The notes under the pieces are model-generated. The model saw only the letters and a list, made by a program, of their open reading frames with translations. It searched no databases and had not been told where the DNA came from. Below, in pieces: positions 1 through 6,465 of a stretch of DNA of 20,653 nucleotides. Every line of letters begins with the position of its first letter. Within the stretch, counting starts at the first letter, position 1. The stretch covers positions 1-20,653 of the forward strand of contig CAKVOK010000059.1 in assembly GCA_934792465.1 (NCBI GenBank), in the 5' to 3' direction. A program made the position numbers and the translations under genes. The stretch comes from an uncultured Clostridia bacterium (GTDB taxonomy: Bacteria; Bacillota; Clostridia; RUG12999).

Positions 1-143
1 ATCTGCGGTTTTAGAGATTGGCTTTCCGGATTGTGACACCACTTGCATTTCATGTTGCAGCCTTTGAAAAATACCGTTGTCCTCAATCCCGGTCCGTCGA
101 CAAACGAACTTCTCTGAATATCAAAGATAATAGCTTTGTTCAC
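1..143 (-). CDS. Glycyl radical enzyme activating enzyme (radical SAM), N-terminal fragment
   Basis: Reading the minus strand from a GTG at 141-143 gives 47 codons before the window edge. Residues 8-20 (DIQRSSFVDGPGL) match the conserved N-terminus of glycyl radical enzyme activases. Cys29, Cys33 and Cys36 form the CX3CX2C motif that binds the radical-SAM 4Fe-4S cluster, followed by HNPES, also typical of the family. Members use S-adenosylmethionine to abstract a hydrogen from the glycine of a partner enzyme. The gene lies 72 nt downstream of the glycyl radical enzyme on the same strand, so it very likely activates that protein. GTG is chosen because an in-frame TGA lies two codons upstream and an AAAGGA ribosome binding site sits 10 nt before it. 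The ATG in between is out of frame. The ferredoxin-like insert found in many family members would lie outside the window. Family call is confident; the C-terminus is unseen. Confidence 0.93.
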   Translation of the reverse strand, partial: MNKAIIFDIQRSSFVDGPGLRTTVFFKGCNMKCKWCHNPESQSLKPQ

Positions 144-153
144 TGTTCACACA

Positions 154-159
154 TCCTTT
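154..159 (-). promoter_or_regulatory. Ribosome binding site that selects the GTG start of the activase
   Basis: On the minus strand AAAGGA ends 10 nt before the GTG at 143. No ATG is available in that frame because TGA occurs two codons upstream, so this site supports the rarer GTG start. Confidence 0.65.
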
Positions 160-164
160 GTTTT

Positions 165-201
165 AACGGTCGTCCGTTCGGCTGTCACTTCCCGGCAGCC
201 G
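165..201 (-). other. Two abutting small hairpins between the glycyl radical enzyme and its activase
   Basis: Two inverted repeats lie end to end in the 72-nt intergenic gap: CGGCTG/CAGCCG (179-201, 11-nt loop) and AACGG/CCGTT (165-178, 4-nt loop). The second ends just before the activase ribosome binding site. They could act in mRNA processing or partial attenuation that keeps the activase below the level of its partner, but the stems are short and no U-tract follows. Function is inference. Confidence 0.3.
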
Positions 202-215
202 AGCGGAAACGGAAA

Positions 216-2339
216 TTATTTCACGTGATTCGTTCTTTGGATTATTTCGTCCTGCAAGCCCTCGTTTAAGAATACAAAATAATCGGAAAAACCCGAAACA
301 CGTACACGTAAATTCTTATATTTATCCGGTGTTTTCTTCGCATTTATCAAATCCTCTTTGGAAACATACGTAAGCTGGAAATGCGTGCCGCCCATTTTGA
401 AATAGGATTCAAACAAATATACAAGCTTTTCAAAGTTTTCGTCTTTCTTAATCAATTGCTCGTCAAGCAATACGTTTGTCACACTCGGACCTGTCAGAAC
501 GGAATACGGGTCGCATTTTGCAACGGAGGAAAGCAGCGCCGTAAGTCCGTTTCGGTCTTTCCCCTCGGACTGACCGATTCCGAAGCTTATCATATCGCCG
601 TCAAATCTTCCGTCCGGAGTTGCCTTTGTTTTATCGCCGAAAAATTTATGATGTTCGTTATAGCCTACGAGATTTCCGAAAACAATTTTTTTCTTTAAAT
701 AATTATTGCCGTCGTTCCATTCGTCAAGGCTCTTGAAAAATCTGTGTGCAATATCGTTTGAACAAGCATCGTCATTGCCGAAAAACATACCCTTTTTCAA
801 TATATAATTTCGCAATTCTTCAAAGCCGTTCCAGTTGCTTTTCAAAGCGTCCGTCAGCTGCTTCATTGTTATGCGCTTTTCGTCAAACACCAGCTGCTTC
901 GTTACGGAAAGAGAATCTATAACGTTTGAAATGCCTATAAGCAGTCCCACGGCAACATAGGTTTCGGTGCCTCCTTGTGTAACGCTCTTTGCATTTTCGA
1001 TACAGTTGTCGATTAAGATGTTGCTTACCAAATTGCAGTCACGGCTGCGTATGGTTTGCAGACCGTTGCCTATTCTTTCCGCTTCCTGTAAATCCTTGAA
1101 CATTTCCTCTCGGAATATATTATAAAATTCATCGAAAGTCTTTGCCTTTATAATATCGTCGGTTCTGCCGAAAAACGTGTTTTGAACACACCGTACAATA
1201 TTCATCGGGTCGAATCCGAACACGATTCCTCCGGGCATGGCAATCTCGTTGCAGCCTATCATCGTGTAGTTTACCGCTTTTTCATACGGGAATCCCGTAT
1301 ATTTCATCAGACCCTTTATGCGCGGTTCGTCATTCACGAACGCAATACGCTTGTTGGGGTCTTTCCTCTCGCAATCCATCATATAGCGGAGTACGTCGTG
1401 CGGTGTTTTCGGAGTCCAGCGGAGTGAAATCTGCGGAATCCATGTCGGAAGCTCCATAAGCGAATCGACAATCAGCTTGGACAATTCGTTGAATCCGTCC
1501 TCGCCGTTTTCAAGATAGCCGCCAACGCAGAAGTGCGATTCGCCGCCACGGTAAAAGCGGTCTGATGAAATAATTATCCTTGCCTGAAGCATGAGGAAAA
1601 GTTCCTGCAAATATTCCGAGGCTTCCTCTCTTGTAAGATTTCCGCTTTCCGTATCCGCTTTGTAAAAGGGATATAAATATCTGTCGATTAACCCGATACT
1701 GTCCGGAAGAAGTGCATAGCATACATACAGGGATAAAATTGCTTCGTAAAAATTGCCTGCCGGATTTTTCGGGATTTTTTTAAGTGACGCCGACAATCTT
1801 TCGAGATTTTTTTTATATTCCGAATCCGCTGTAGATTTTGAAAGTGCCATGGCTTTTTCGGAGCATTTTTCCGCCCACGAGATAACGGCGTTGCAGATGT
1901 CGGACTGCGTTTCCAGAAATTCAACGGCTTTCTCGTCGTTTTTGTGAAGCTCCATGGATTTTTGTATGTCATTCTGTATGCCCGATATGCCCCGATTGAT
2001 GATTTTGCCGAAATCCCCGGCGGAATGCTGCCATTCGAACGTCAGCAGATTATCCACGGGCTTATTATAGAAATTGTCAAGTGCAGTCTGAAAATGCCTG
2101 TGTCCGTTTCGGGTGAAAATATCGCCCTCAACGCTGCCGTCGAACGTAATAAGGCCGGTAAAGCAAGACTCCTCGGCAATCGGCGGTTCTTGATTTTTTA
2201 TGTATTCGCATACTCTTTTACATGACATTTTTACGGGCGACAAAAACAAATCGCATCTGTCATATTCGGTTTTTACCGGAGTTGCGTACATCTCGCCCGA
2301 AATCGTTTTTTGAACCAATTTTTCTATTCTTTTATTCAT
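216..2339 (-). CDS. Glycyl radical enzyme, dehydratase/lyase type, substrate unknown
   Basis: This 707-residue protein belongs to the pyruvate formate-lyase-like glycyl radical enzymes. The C-terminal motif RVSGFSDYF (from Arg680) places the radical glycine at Gly683. The active-site motif IGCNEIAMPGG (361-371) gives the thiyl-radical residue Cys363 and, two residues later, Glu365. True pyruvate formate-lyase has two adjacent cysteines here, so the GCxE form points to a dehydratase, C-N/C-S lyase or decarboxylase. ATPDGR (573-578) and GNDD (521-524) are further family landmarks. At 707 residues it is somewhat shorter than most members (roughly 780-850). The start has an AGGAGG site 8 nt upstream. 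It is cytoplasmic and destroyed by oxygen when active. An SDR oxidoreductase lies upstream and the activase downstream, so the product may be an aldehyde or ketone the SDR reduces (inference). No microcompartment shell genes or aldehyde dehydrogenase are visible. Confidence 0.93.
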   Translation of the reverse strand: MNKRIEKLVQKTISGEMYATPVKTEYDRCDLFLSPVKMSCKRVCEYIKNQEPPIAEESCFTGLITFDGSVEGDIFTRNGHRHFQTALDNFYNKPVDNLLTFEWQHSAGDFGKIINRGISGIQNDIQKSMELHKNDEKAVEFLETQSDICNAVISWAEKCSEKAMALSKSTADSEYKKNLERLSASLKKIPKNPAGNFYEAILSLYVCYALLPDSIGLIDRYLYPFYKADTESGNLTREEASEYLQELFLMLQARIIISSDRFYRGGESHFCVGGYLENGEDGFNELSKLIVDSLMELPTWIPQISLRWTPKTPHDVLRYMMDCERKDPNKRIAFVNDEPRIKGLMKYTGFPYEKAVNYTMIGCNEIAMPGGIVFGFDPMNIVRCVQNTFFGRTDDIIKAKTFDEFYNIFREEMFKDLQEAERIGNGLQTIRSRDCNLVSNILIDNCIENAKSVTQGGTETYVAVGLLIGISNVIDSLSVTKQLVFDEKRITMKQLTDALKSNWNGFEELRNYILKKGMFFGNDDACSNDIAHRFFKSLDEWNDGNNYLKKKIVFGNLVGYNEHHKFFGDKTKATPDGRFDGDMISFGIGQSEGKDRNGLTALLSSVAKCDPYSVLTGPSVTNVLLDEQLIKKDENFEKLVYLFESYFKMGGTHFQLTYVSKEDLINAKKTPDKYKNLRVRVSGFSDYFVFLNEGLQDEIIQRTNHVK

Positions 2340-2355
2340 TTTGTCTTTCCTCCTG

Positions 2356-2371
2356 TATTATCTTATTGAAT
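2356..2371. repeat. 16-bp direct repeat, left copy
   Basis: TATTATCTTATTGAAT is identical to 2918-2933. This copy lies in the leader of the glycyl radical enzyme gene, just upstream of its ribosome binding site. The other copy covers the SDR stop codon and its last codons. See the insertion block 2372-2917. Confidence 0.75.
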
Positions 2372-2377
2372 GAGTTG

Positions 2378-2383
2378 ATTATA
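2378..2383 (-). promoter_or_regulatory. Possible -10 element for the glycyl radical enzyme gene
   Basis: TATAAT on the minus strand lies 38 nt upstream of the start codon. No good TTGACA-like box is found 16-18 nt further upstream, so this is a weak or activator-dependent candidate. It lies inside the putative insertion, which may thus have supplied a new promoter after separating this gene from the SDR. Confidence 0.35.
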
Positions 2384-2454
2384 ACATATGATTTTATGCG
2401 AATTTTGCTTAGAAACCAGCACTGCCAAGGCACGCCTATGTATGCCGCAGGTCA

Positions 2455-2596
2455 ACAACCCCTCAGTCGGCATTCGCCGCCAGCTCCCCTTACACAGGGG
2501 AGCCTATCGAAGTTCGCACAGACCTTATTCAGTGTCACTTTCCAATGCCTCCCCTGTGTAAGGGGAGGGGGACCACGTTAGTGGTGGAAGGGTTGT
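2455..2596. repeat. Palindromic intergenic element, copy A (142 bp)
   Basis: The element begins with ACAACCC and ends with GGGTTGT. Inside, CTCCCCTTACACAGGGGAG is a hairpin whose reverse complement recurs near the other end, so the whole unit can fold into a long imperfect stem. Smaller hairpins lie near each end (CGGC/GCCG and CCAC/GTGG). It has the look of a non-autonomous palindromic repeat (MITE- or REP-like) and may act as a bidirectional terminator. Confidence 0.8.
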
Positions 2597-2641
2597 AAAA
2601 AGCTGTATATGCTACGTAATAATGCGGTACATGCAAAACCT

Positions 2642-2783
2642 ACAACCCCTCAGTCAGCTTTGCTGACAGCTCCCCTTACACAGGGGAGCCTATCGAAGTT
2701 CGCACAGACCTCATTCAGCGGCACTCGCCAACGCCTCCCCTGTGTAAGGGGAGGGGGACCGCCTTTGGCGGTGGAAGGGTTGT
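2642..2783. repeat. Palindromic intergenic element, copy B (142 bp)
   Basis: This copy has the same orientation and exact length as copy A and the same ACAACCC/GGGTTGT ends. The two terminal hairpins differ in sequence but stay paired: TCAGC/GCTGA replaces CGGC/GCCG, and CCGCC/GGCGG replaces CCAC/GTGG. The outer stem-loop CTCCCCTTACACAGGGGAG is unchanged. A 45-bp unique spacer separates it from copy A. Confidence 0.8.
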
Positions 2784-2786
2784 AAA

Positions 2787-2859
2787 AGCCCCTGTGTAAG
2801 GCGCCGGAAGCTGCTGTGCAGCGGAGGTGTGGGGACCACATAAGTGGTGGAAGGGTTGT
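2787..2859. repeat. Partial palindromic element, copy C
   Basis: A 3-bp gap follows copy B. This unit starts with CCCCTGTGTAAG, has its own internal CTGCTGTGCAG hairpin, and ends with the CCAC/GTGG hairpin and GGGTTGT terminus shared with A and B. The left half of the element is missing, so it is a truncated or shorter variant form. Confidence 0.65.
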
Positions 2860-2917
2860 AAAATCGTACACCCATATACTTTCATGAGCTATCCGCATTT
2901 TTCATATTTTAGTTTTA

Positions 2918-2933
2918 TATTATCTTATTGAAT
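2918..2933. repeat. 16-bp direct repeat, right copy
   Basis: Identical to 2356-2371. On the minus strand it spells the last codons (Ser-Ile-Arg) and stop of the SDR gene, which suggests the coding end is the original sequence and the left copy is the duplicate. Confidence 0.75.
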
Positions 2934-3651
2934 ATCCGCCGTCTATGATAACGGTTTCGCCGCATATCATCTTTGCATCCTCACTCAGCAGATACATTGC
3001 CAGCTTTGCTATTTCCTCGGCTGCGGAAAATCTGCCGAACGGAATACGGTCATGCTCCATGGGGTCGCCCTCATGCCAATTGTTCATTGCGGTTGCAACG
3101 GGTCCGGGCGCAATGCCGTTTATTGTTATCCCGTCCGCCGCAAACATTCTGCCCCAGCCGCGTGTTAAGCCTGTGGCCGCTATTTTTGAAGCACCGTAAG
3201 CACCGTATACCGGCTCTTCTCCGGCAACGGAGGTTATGTTCAGAATATTGCCTTTGATTCCGTGCGTGAGCATATGGTTTACCGCCGCCTGCATTATGAA
3301 AAACAATGCGCTTGTGTTGGTATTCATTACGGAAAGCCATTCTGCGGAATTTGTCTTTAAAAGCTCCGATTTGTCCCATTCGTTTCTTTGAGCAAAAATC
3401 CCGGCATTGTTTACCACAATGTCAAGTCCGCCCAGGATTTCAGATATTTCGGATATTTTTTCGCCTGCGATGTCGAGCCGGGAAACATCCCATACAACGG
3501 GGATAACATTGCCGTTGATTTTTTCGGCGGCTTCTTCTGTGCCTGCCGCATTGCGCCCGGTTATTGCAACGGTGCAGCCGTCGTCCGCAAGGGCTTTGGC
3601 TATCGCAAATCCTATGCCTCGGCTTCCGCCCGTAACCAATGCTTTTTTCAT
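2920..3651 (-). CDS. Short-chain dehydrogenase/reductase (SDR), NAD(P)-dependent
   Basis: This 243-residue protein has every classical SDR landmark. The nucleotide-binding TGGSRGIG motif is at 7-14 and NNAG at 81-84. The catalytic Ser141, Tyr152 and Lys156 (YGASK) are all present, PGPV follows at 182-185, and the C-terminal DGGY motif is at 237-240. It would reversibly oxidise an alcohol or reduce a carbonyl in the cytoplasm. The exact substrate cannot be told; the 3-oxoacyl-ACP reductase and sugar or polyol dehydrogenase branches look alike at this level. The start at 3651 puts the Rossmann motif at the usual distance; upstream in-frame codons lie in the promoter. It is the first gene of the minus-strand set with the glycyl radical enzyme and is divergent from the AraC gene. 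The weak ribosome binding site (GGA, 10 nt upstream) is unusual for this window. Confidence 0.92.
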   Translation of the reverse strand: MKKALVTGGSRGIGFAIAKALADDGCTVAITGRNAAGTEEAAEKINGNVIPVVWDVSRLDIAGEKISEISEILGGLDIVVNNAGIFAQRNEWDKSELLKTNSAEWLSVMNTNTSALFFIMQAAVNHMLTHGIKGNILNITSVAGEEPVYGAYGASKIAATGLTRGWGRMFAADGITINGIAPGPVATAMNNWHEGDPMEHDRIPFGRFSAAEEIAKLAMYLLSEDAKMICGETVIIDGGYSIR

Positions 3652-3681
3652 TATAATCACATCCGTTCGTTGTTTTTCTAT

Positions 3682-3710
3682 ACTATAGCACAAATCGGAC
3701 GAAATGCCAA
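3682..3710 (-). promoter_or_regulatory. Sigma-A promoter for the SDR gene
   Basis: On the minus strand TTGGCA (3705-3710) and TATAGT (3682-3687) are separated by exactly 17 nt. The -10 box ends 30 nt before the SDR start. An A-tract/T-tract palindrome (3716-3730) lies between this promoter and the divergent AraC promoter, and CGGAC occurs near both (3696-3700 and 3739-3743). These could be regulator contact points, but that is a guess. Confidence 0.7.
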
Positions 3711-3750
3711 TGATTAAAAAATATTTTTTTGTTTGAAACGGACATTTTTC

Positions 3751-3779
3751 TTGCAAAATATTATTATGTGTGGTATAAT
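3751..3779 (+). promoter_or_regulatory. Sigma-A promoter for the AraC-type regulator
   Basis: TTGCAA (3751-3756) and a perfect TATAAT (3774-3779) are 17 nt apart, with the start codon 27 nt further on. The start region of the divergent SDR promoter is less than 100 bp away, a typical arrangement for a local AraC-type regulator controlling its neighbour. Confidence 0.75.
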
Positions 3780-3806
3780 GGAATTGAGGAAAGAGGAGGG
3801 ACGGAA

Positions 3807-4595
3807 ATGTCGGAAACAATAAATACTGATGACGCAATCTTTTTTTATGATACATTAACCGAGGGAAAGCCGTATATTTCGTTTGAACCGAGAAATCATG
3901 AGAGCTTATGCATCGTTACAAACGGAATATGTGCCTATGAAAGCAACGGAAAAACGGAGCTGATAAGGGAGGGGCAGGTTTCGTATATAGCAAGAGGCTC
4001 AAGGGACAAGAGCAGCGCATACAATTGCCGTGACGTTTCATACATAGCGGTAAATTTTAATTTTGACAGGACAAATGCCGTACCGAAACGCTCTCTTGAC
4101 TTTGAAACGGTTTGTTCGAAAACAGCTTCGTATAAATATGAAAAGCTGTTCGTCAGGGCACTTGACGAATATAATTCAAGGCTGCCGGGTTCGCAAATGA
4201 TATGCAGCGGAATCCTGCGTCAGATAATAGGTATGCTGCATAATGACTGCGCATATGGCGGACTTAATCCCAAAACGGCGGCAAGGCTGAAAAAATCGCT
4301 TGATTTTTTAAAACAAAACTACCGAAATTCGGATTTGAAAGTCAGAGATTTGGCGGCAGTCGCCGACATAAGCGAAAAGCATTTCAGACGGCTGTTTTTT
4401 GAAATATACAATAAGAGTCCGCATGAATTTTTGAGGGATTTCCGGTTGAACGCAGCGGAACGTCTGCTGCTGAACACGCCGAAGCAGATTTCGGATATAG
4501 CGCTTCAATGCGGATTTTCCGATGTGTATTCGTTCAGCCACTGTTTCAAAAAATATATCGGAGTATCGCCGAGCGAATACAGGGAAACGCAATGA
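3807..4595 (+). CDS. AraC-family transcriptional regulator
   Basis: This 262-residue protein has an N-terminal cupin-like sensing half (about 20-85) and a C-terminal AraC/XylS DNA-binding half (about 160-260) with two helix-turn-helix units. The second carries the family signature: ISDIALQCGFSDVYSFSHCF begins at 228 and runs into KKYIGVSPSEYR. The start at 3807 follows AGGAGG at proper spacing; an upstream in-frame ATG (3729) lies in front of the promoter and is rejected. Divergent placement next to the SDR/glycyl radical enzyme genes suggests it controls them in response to the pathway substrate (inference). It is distinct from the AraC domain in the response regulator at 8135-8923, which lacks the cupin half. 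Confidence 0.93.
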   Translation: MSETINTDDAIFFYDTLTEGKPYISFEPRNHESLCIVTNGICAYESNGKTELIREGQVSYIARGSRDKSSAYNCRDVSYIAVNFNFDRTNAVPKRSLDFETVCSKTASYKYEKLFVRALDEYNSRLPGSQMICSGILRQIIGMLHNDCAYGGLNPKTAARLKKSLDFLKQNYRNSDLKVRDLAAVADISEKHFRRLFFEIYNKSPHEFLRDFRLNAAERLLLNTPKQISDIALQCGFSDVYSFSHCFKKYIGVSPSEYRETQ

Positions 4596-4640
4596 GGTGC
4601 GGCGGACGGTATGTATCACATCAATCGCCGATTAAACATA

Positions 4641-4736
4641 TTAATTATAAAAATTCCTTGTAAGCACTTCCTCCTGCCATTCGGGAGAAAGACTCGTGAA
4701 TTTTGCGGAAAATCCGTTATATCTGCCGTTCGGCAT
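4641..4736 (-). pseudogene. Possible remnant of a protein C-terminus (31 codons)
   Basis: The minus strand encodes a short peptide containing NGRYNGFSAKFTSLSPEWQE and ending TAA. Its composition is that of a normal protein rather than of random sequence, an in-frame stop lies six codons upstream of the ATG, and no good ribosome binding site precedes it. It lies between the AraC gene and the terminator. I do not recognise the family. It may be the decayed tail of a lost gene or chance. Confidence 0.25.
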
Positions 4737-4783
4737 TTTTATTGCTCTTAATCAGGGCGGACTTAAGTTCATGGTGCACCGGC

Positions 4784-4821
4784 AAAAATCCGCTCAAACA
4801 CTGCGTTTGGGCGGATTTTTT
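4784..4821. terminator. Bidirectional intrinsic terminator between convergent genes
   Basis: AAAAATCCGCTCAAAC (4784-4799), loop ACTGC, then GTTTGGGCGGATTTTT: a 16-bp stem with one G-T wobble, GC-rich in its core and with A and T runs at its two feet, so a U-tract follows in either direction. It sits between the converging AraC and GH13 genes and would end transcripts from both. The rest of the 4596-4886 gap shows only the short remnant reading frame. Confidence 0.9.
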
Positions 4822-4886
4822 CTGAACCCGGTATCTATGGGAATTAATTCAATGCCGTAAACCTAAAATCGGTTGTTCGGCAGGCA

Positions 4887-6431
4887 TTATAATATCTCGA
4901 TATACGCAGCGGAACAGGGCATAACCGTCAGATTGCCGTTTTCGAACTCAGACCCCGAATTATACTCGTAAATTGTTTTGCCCAAGTCAAGAGAAATCGG
5001 GAAAGACATTGCCTTGTCCGTCGGGTTTATCGCAACCAAAATACTTTGGTTTTCGCATTTTCGTTTGTAAATCAGCGGATATGTAATATTAATCGGTTCA
5101 AATTCTCCGCTTGCCAGCAGAGCCTTGTTTGCTTTTCTGACGGCGATTTGGCGCTTCAATTCGTGCAATATCGAATTTTCGTCTGATAAACATTCGCTTA
5201 CGGTGGGTCTGTCGCCTGACGGGTCGAGCGGGATATAGAGCATATCGGGCATTGCGGAAGAAAAACCGCAGTTCAGCGTAGCGTCCCACTGCATGGGAGA
5301 GCGTGTGCCGGTTCTCTCGTATCCGCCCTCAACGGACTTTATGCCCTCCAGATACCTCATGCCGATTTCGTCGCCGTAATAGATGAACGGAGCGCCCGGC
5401 ATAGACATAATAAAGGCGAAGGCAAGCTTGATTTCCGTTTCGTCCAGCTTGTTTGCAATTCTCGGCAAATCATGATTTCCCGACGGCAGGCACATAAGCC
5501 CTTTGCCGTTTGTTTTTTTGCAGTTCGCCATATATGTTTCGAAAAATTCCGATGCGCTTCCGGCACCGTCATGCGAGAAATACGGAGCGTCCGTGCGGAA
5601 CAGTTCGTTGTAATGGGAATTTCCTATGGGGAGAAGAAAATCCATATCAAATCCGGCAAGCAATGCTCTGTCCGGCTCGCCCCATTCGGAAACAAATGCC
5701 GCATCGGGAAATTCTTTGTTCAGCAAAGCGAACATATTTTGCCACAGCTTAATCGTTTCTTTATATCCTTCATCGTTTTTAATCAAAGACGGTGCCATGT
5801 CGACACGGAAGCCGTCGCATCCCATGGAAAGCCAAAATCTTATAATATTGAGCATTTCTTCCCTTGTGGATATTGCGTCCTCGGAATCTACGGGCGATTG
5901 CCAGGGTTTTGTTATTTTCGCAAATCCGTAGTTCAGTGCCGGCTGCGTGGAATAATAATTGACTGCGCAGCTGCCGTCACGGTCGGATATTCCTCTGAGT
6001 CCGCCGCTTATTCCCGAAATGCCGTCAAACCTCTCCCATGCCTTGTTTGTCCAGATATATCTTCCGCTGTATTCGTTCTTTTCCTGCTTCATGGATTCCC
6101 TGAACCATTTGCAGGTCAGGGAAGTATGTCCCGGTACGAGGTCGAGAAGTATGTGCATTTCCCTCTTGTGCGCTTCTTCAAACAGCCGCTTTATATCCTC
6201 GTTTGTGCCGTATCTCGGCGCAACGGCATAAAAATCCTCAACATCATATCCGGCGTCCGTAAACGGAGATTTGAAACAGGGATTAAGCCAGATTGCATTA
6301 AATCCCAAGTCTTTGATGTAGTCGAGCTTTTGTATGATACCGTTAAAATCGCCGATCCCGTCCGCATTTGTGTCGTTGAAGCTTTGCGGATATATTTCAT
6401 AAAATACCGCATTTTCAAGCCAATTTTTCAT
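4887..6431 (-). CDS. GH13 alpha-amylase-family glycosidase (alpha-glucosidase-like), cytoplasmic
   Basis: This 514-residue protein carries all four GH13 conserved regions. Region I is DLVPGHTS with His102. Region II, GFRVDMA, has Arg209 and the nucleophile Asp211. Region III, SEWGEP, has the acid/base Glu249. Region IV, GNHD, has His320 and Asp321. The opening YEIYPQSFNDTNADGIGD (11-28) is typical of oligo-1,6-glucosidase, trehalose-6-phosphate hydrolase and alpha-glucosidase subfamilies, which act on short alpha-glucans. There is no signal peptide, so it probably works on imported oligosaccharides. Region I has Gly101 where most relatives have Asn. The start at 6431 is preferred over an in-frame ATG at 6482: GGGAG lies 10 nt before it and the longer form would overlap the kinase gene. 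It follows the kinase gene by 34 nt and is the last gene of that operon. Exact linkage specificity is open. Confidence 0.93.
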   Translation of the reverse strand: MKNWLENAVFYEIYPQSFNDTNADGIGDFNGIIQKLDYIKDLGFNAIWLNPCFKSPFTDAGYDVEDFYAVAPRYGTNEDIKRLFEEAHKREMHILLDLVPGHTSLTCKWFRESMKQEKNEYSGRYIWTNKAWERFDGISGISGGLRGISDRDGSCAVNYYSTQPALNYGFAKITKPWQSPVDSEDAISTREEMLNIIRFWLSMGCDGFRVDMAPSLIKNDEGYKETIKLWQNMFALLNKEFPDAAFVSEWGEPDRALLAGFDMDFLLPIGNSHYNELFRTDAPYFSHDGAGSASEFFETYMANCKKTNGKGLMCLPSGNHDLPRIANKLDETEIKLAFAFIMSMPGAPFIYYGDEIGMRYLEGIKSVEGGYERTGTRSPMQWDATLNCGFSSAMPDMLYIPLDPSGDRPTVSECLSDENSILHELKRQIAVRKANKALLASGEFEPINITYPLIYKRKCENQSILVAINPTDKAMSFPISLDLGKTIYEYNSGSEFENGNLTVMPCSAAYIEIL

Positions 6432-6465
6432 AGTTTGTTTTCTCCCTTCGATGTTTGTGATATTT

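Larger units (their letters stand above)
2372..2917. mobile_element. Putative inserted non-coding block carrying palindromic repeats
   Basis: The 546 bp between the two 16-bp direct repeats contain no convincing gene. They hold two complete 142-bp palindromic elements, one partial element, and AT-rich flanks (2372-2454 and 2860-2917). The perfect 16-bp flanking repeat resembles a target-site duplication. Joining the SDR end to the enzyme leader across one copy recreates an ordinary operon junction: TAA, 18 nt, ATG, with AGGAGG in between. No transposase is present, so any movement would have needed help in trans. The outer ends show only weak inverted similarity. Duplication by slippage is an alternative. 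Confidence 0.4.

Noticed and set aside
216..2339. Pyruvate formate-lyase identity for the glycyl radical enzyme
   Set aside because: The active site reads Gly-Cys-Asn-Glu instead of the adjacent Cys-Cys pair needed for pyruvate cleavage.
2455..2859. CRISPR array
   Set aside because: The units are 142-bp palindromes, only two and a half copies are present, the spacers are not of uniform length, and no cas genes are nearby.
2222..2898. Open frames crossing the repeat block on both strands
   Set aside because: They run through palindromic elements, read Pro- and Arg-rich peptides and lack ribosome binding sites.
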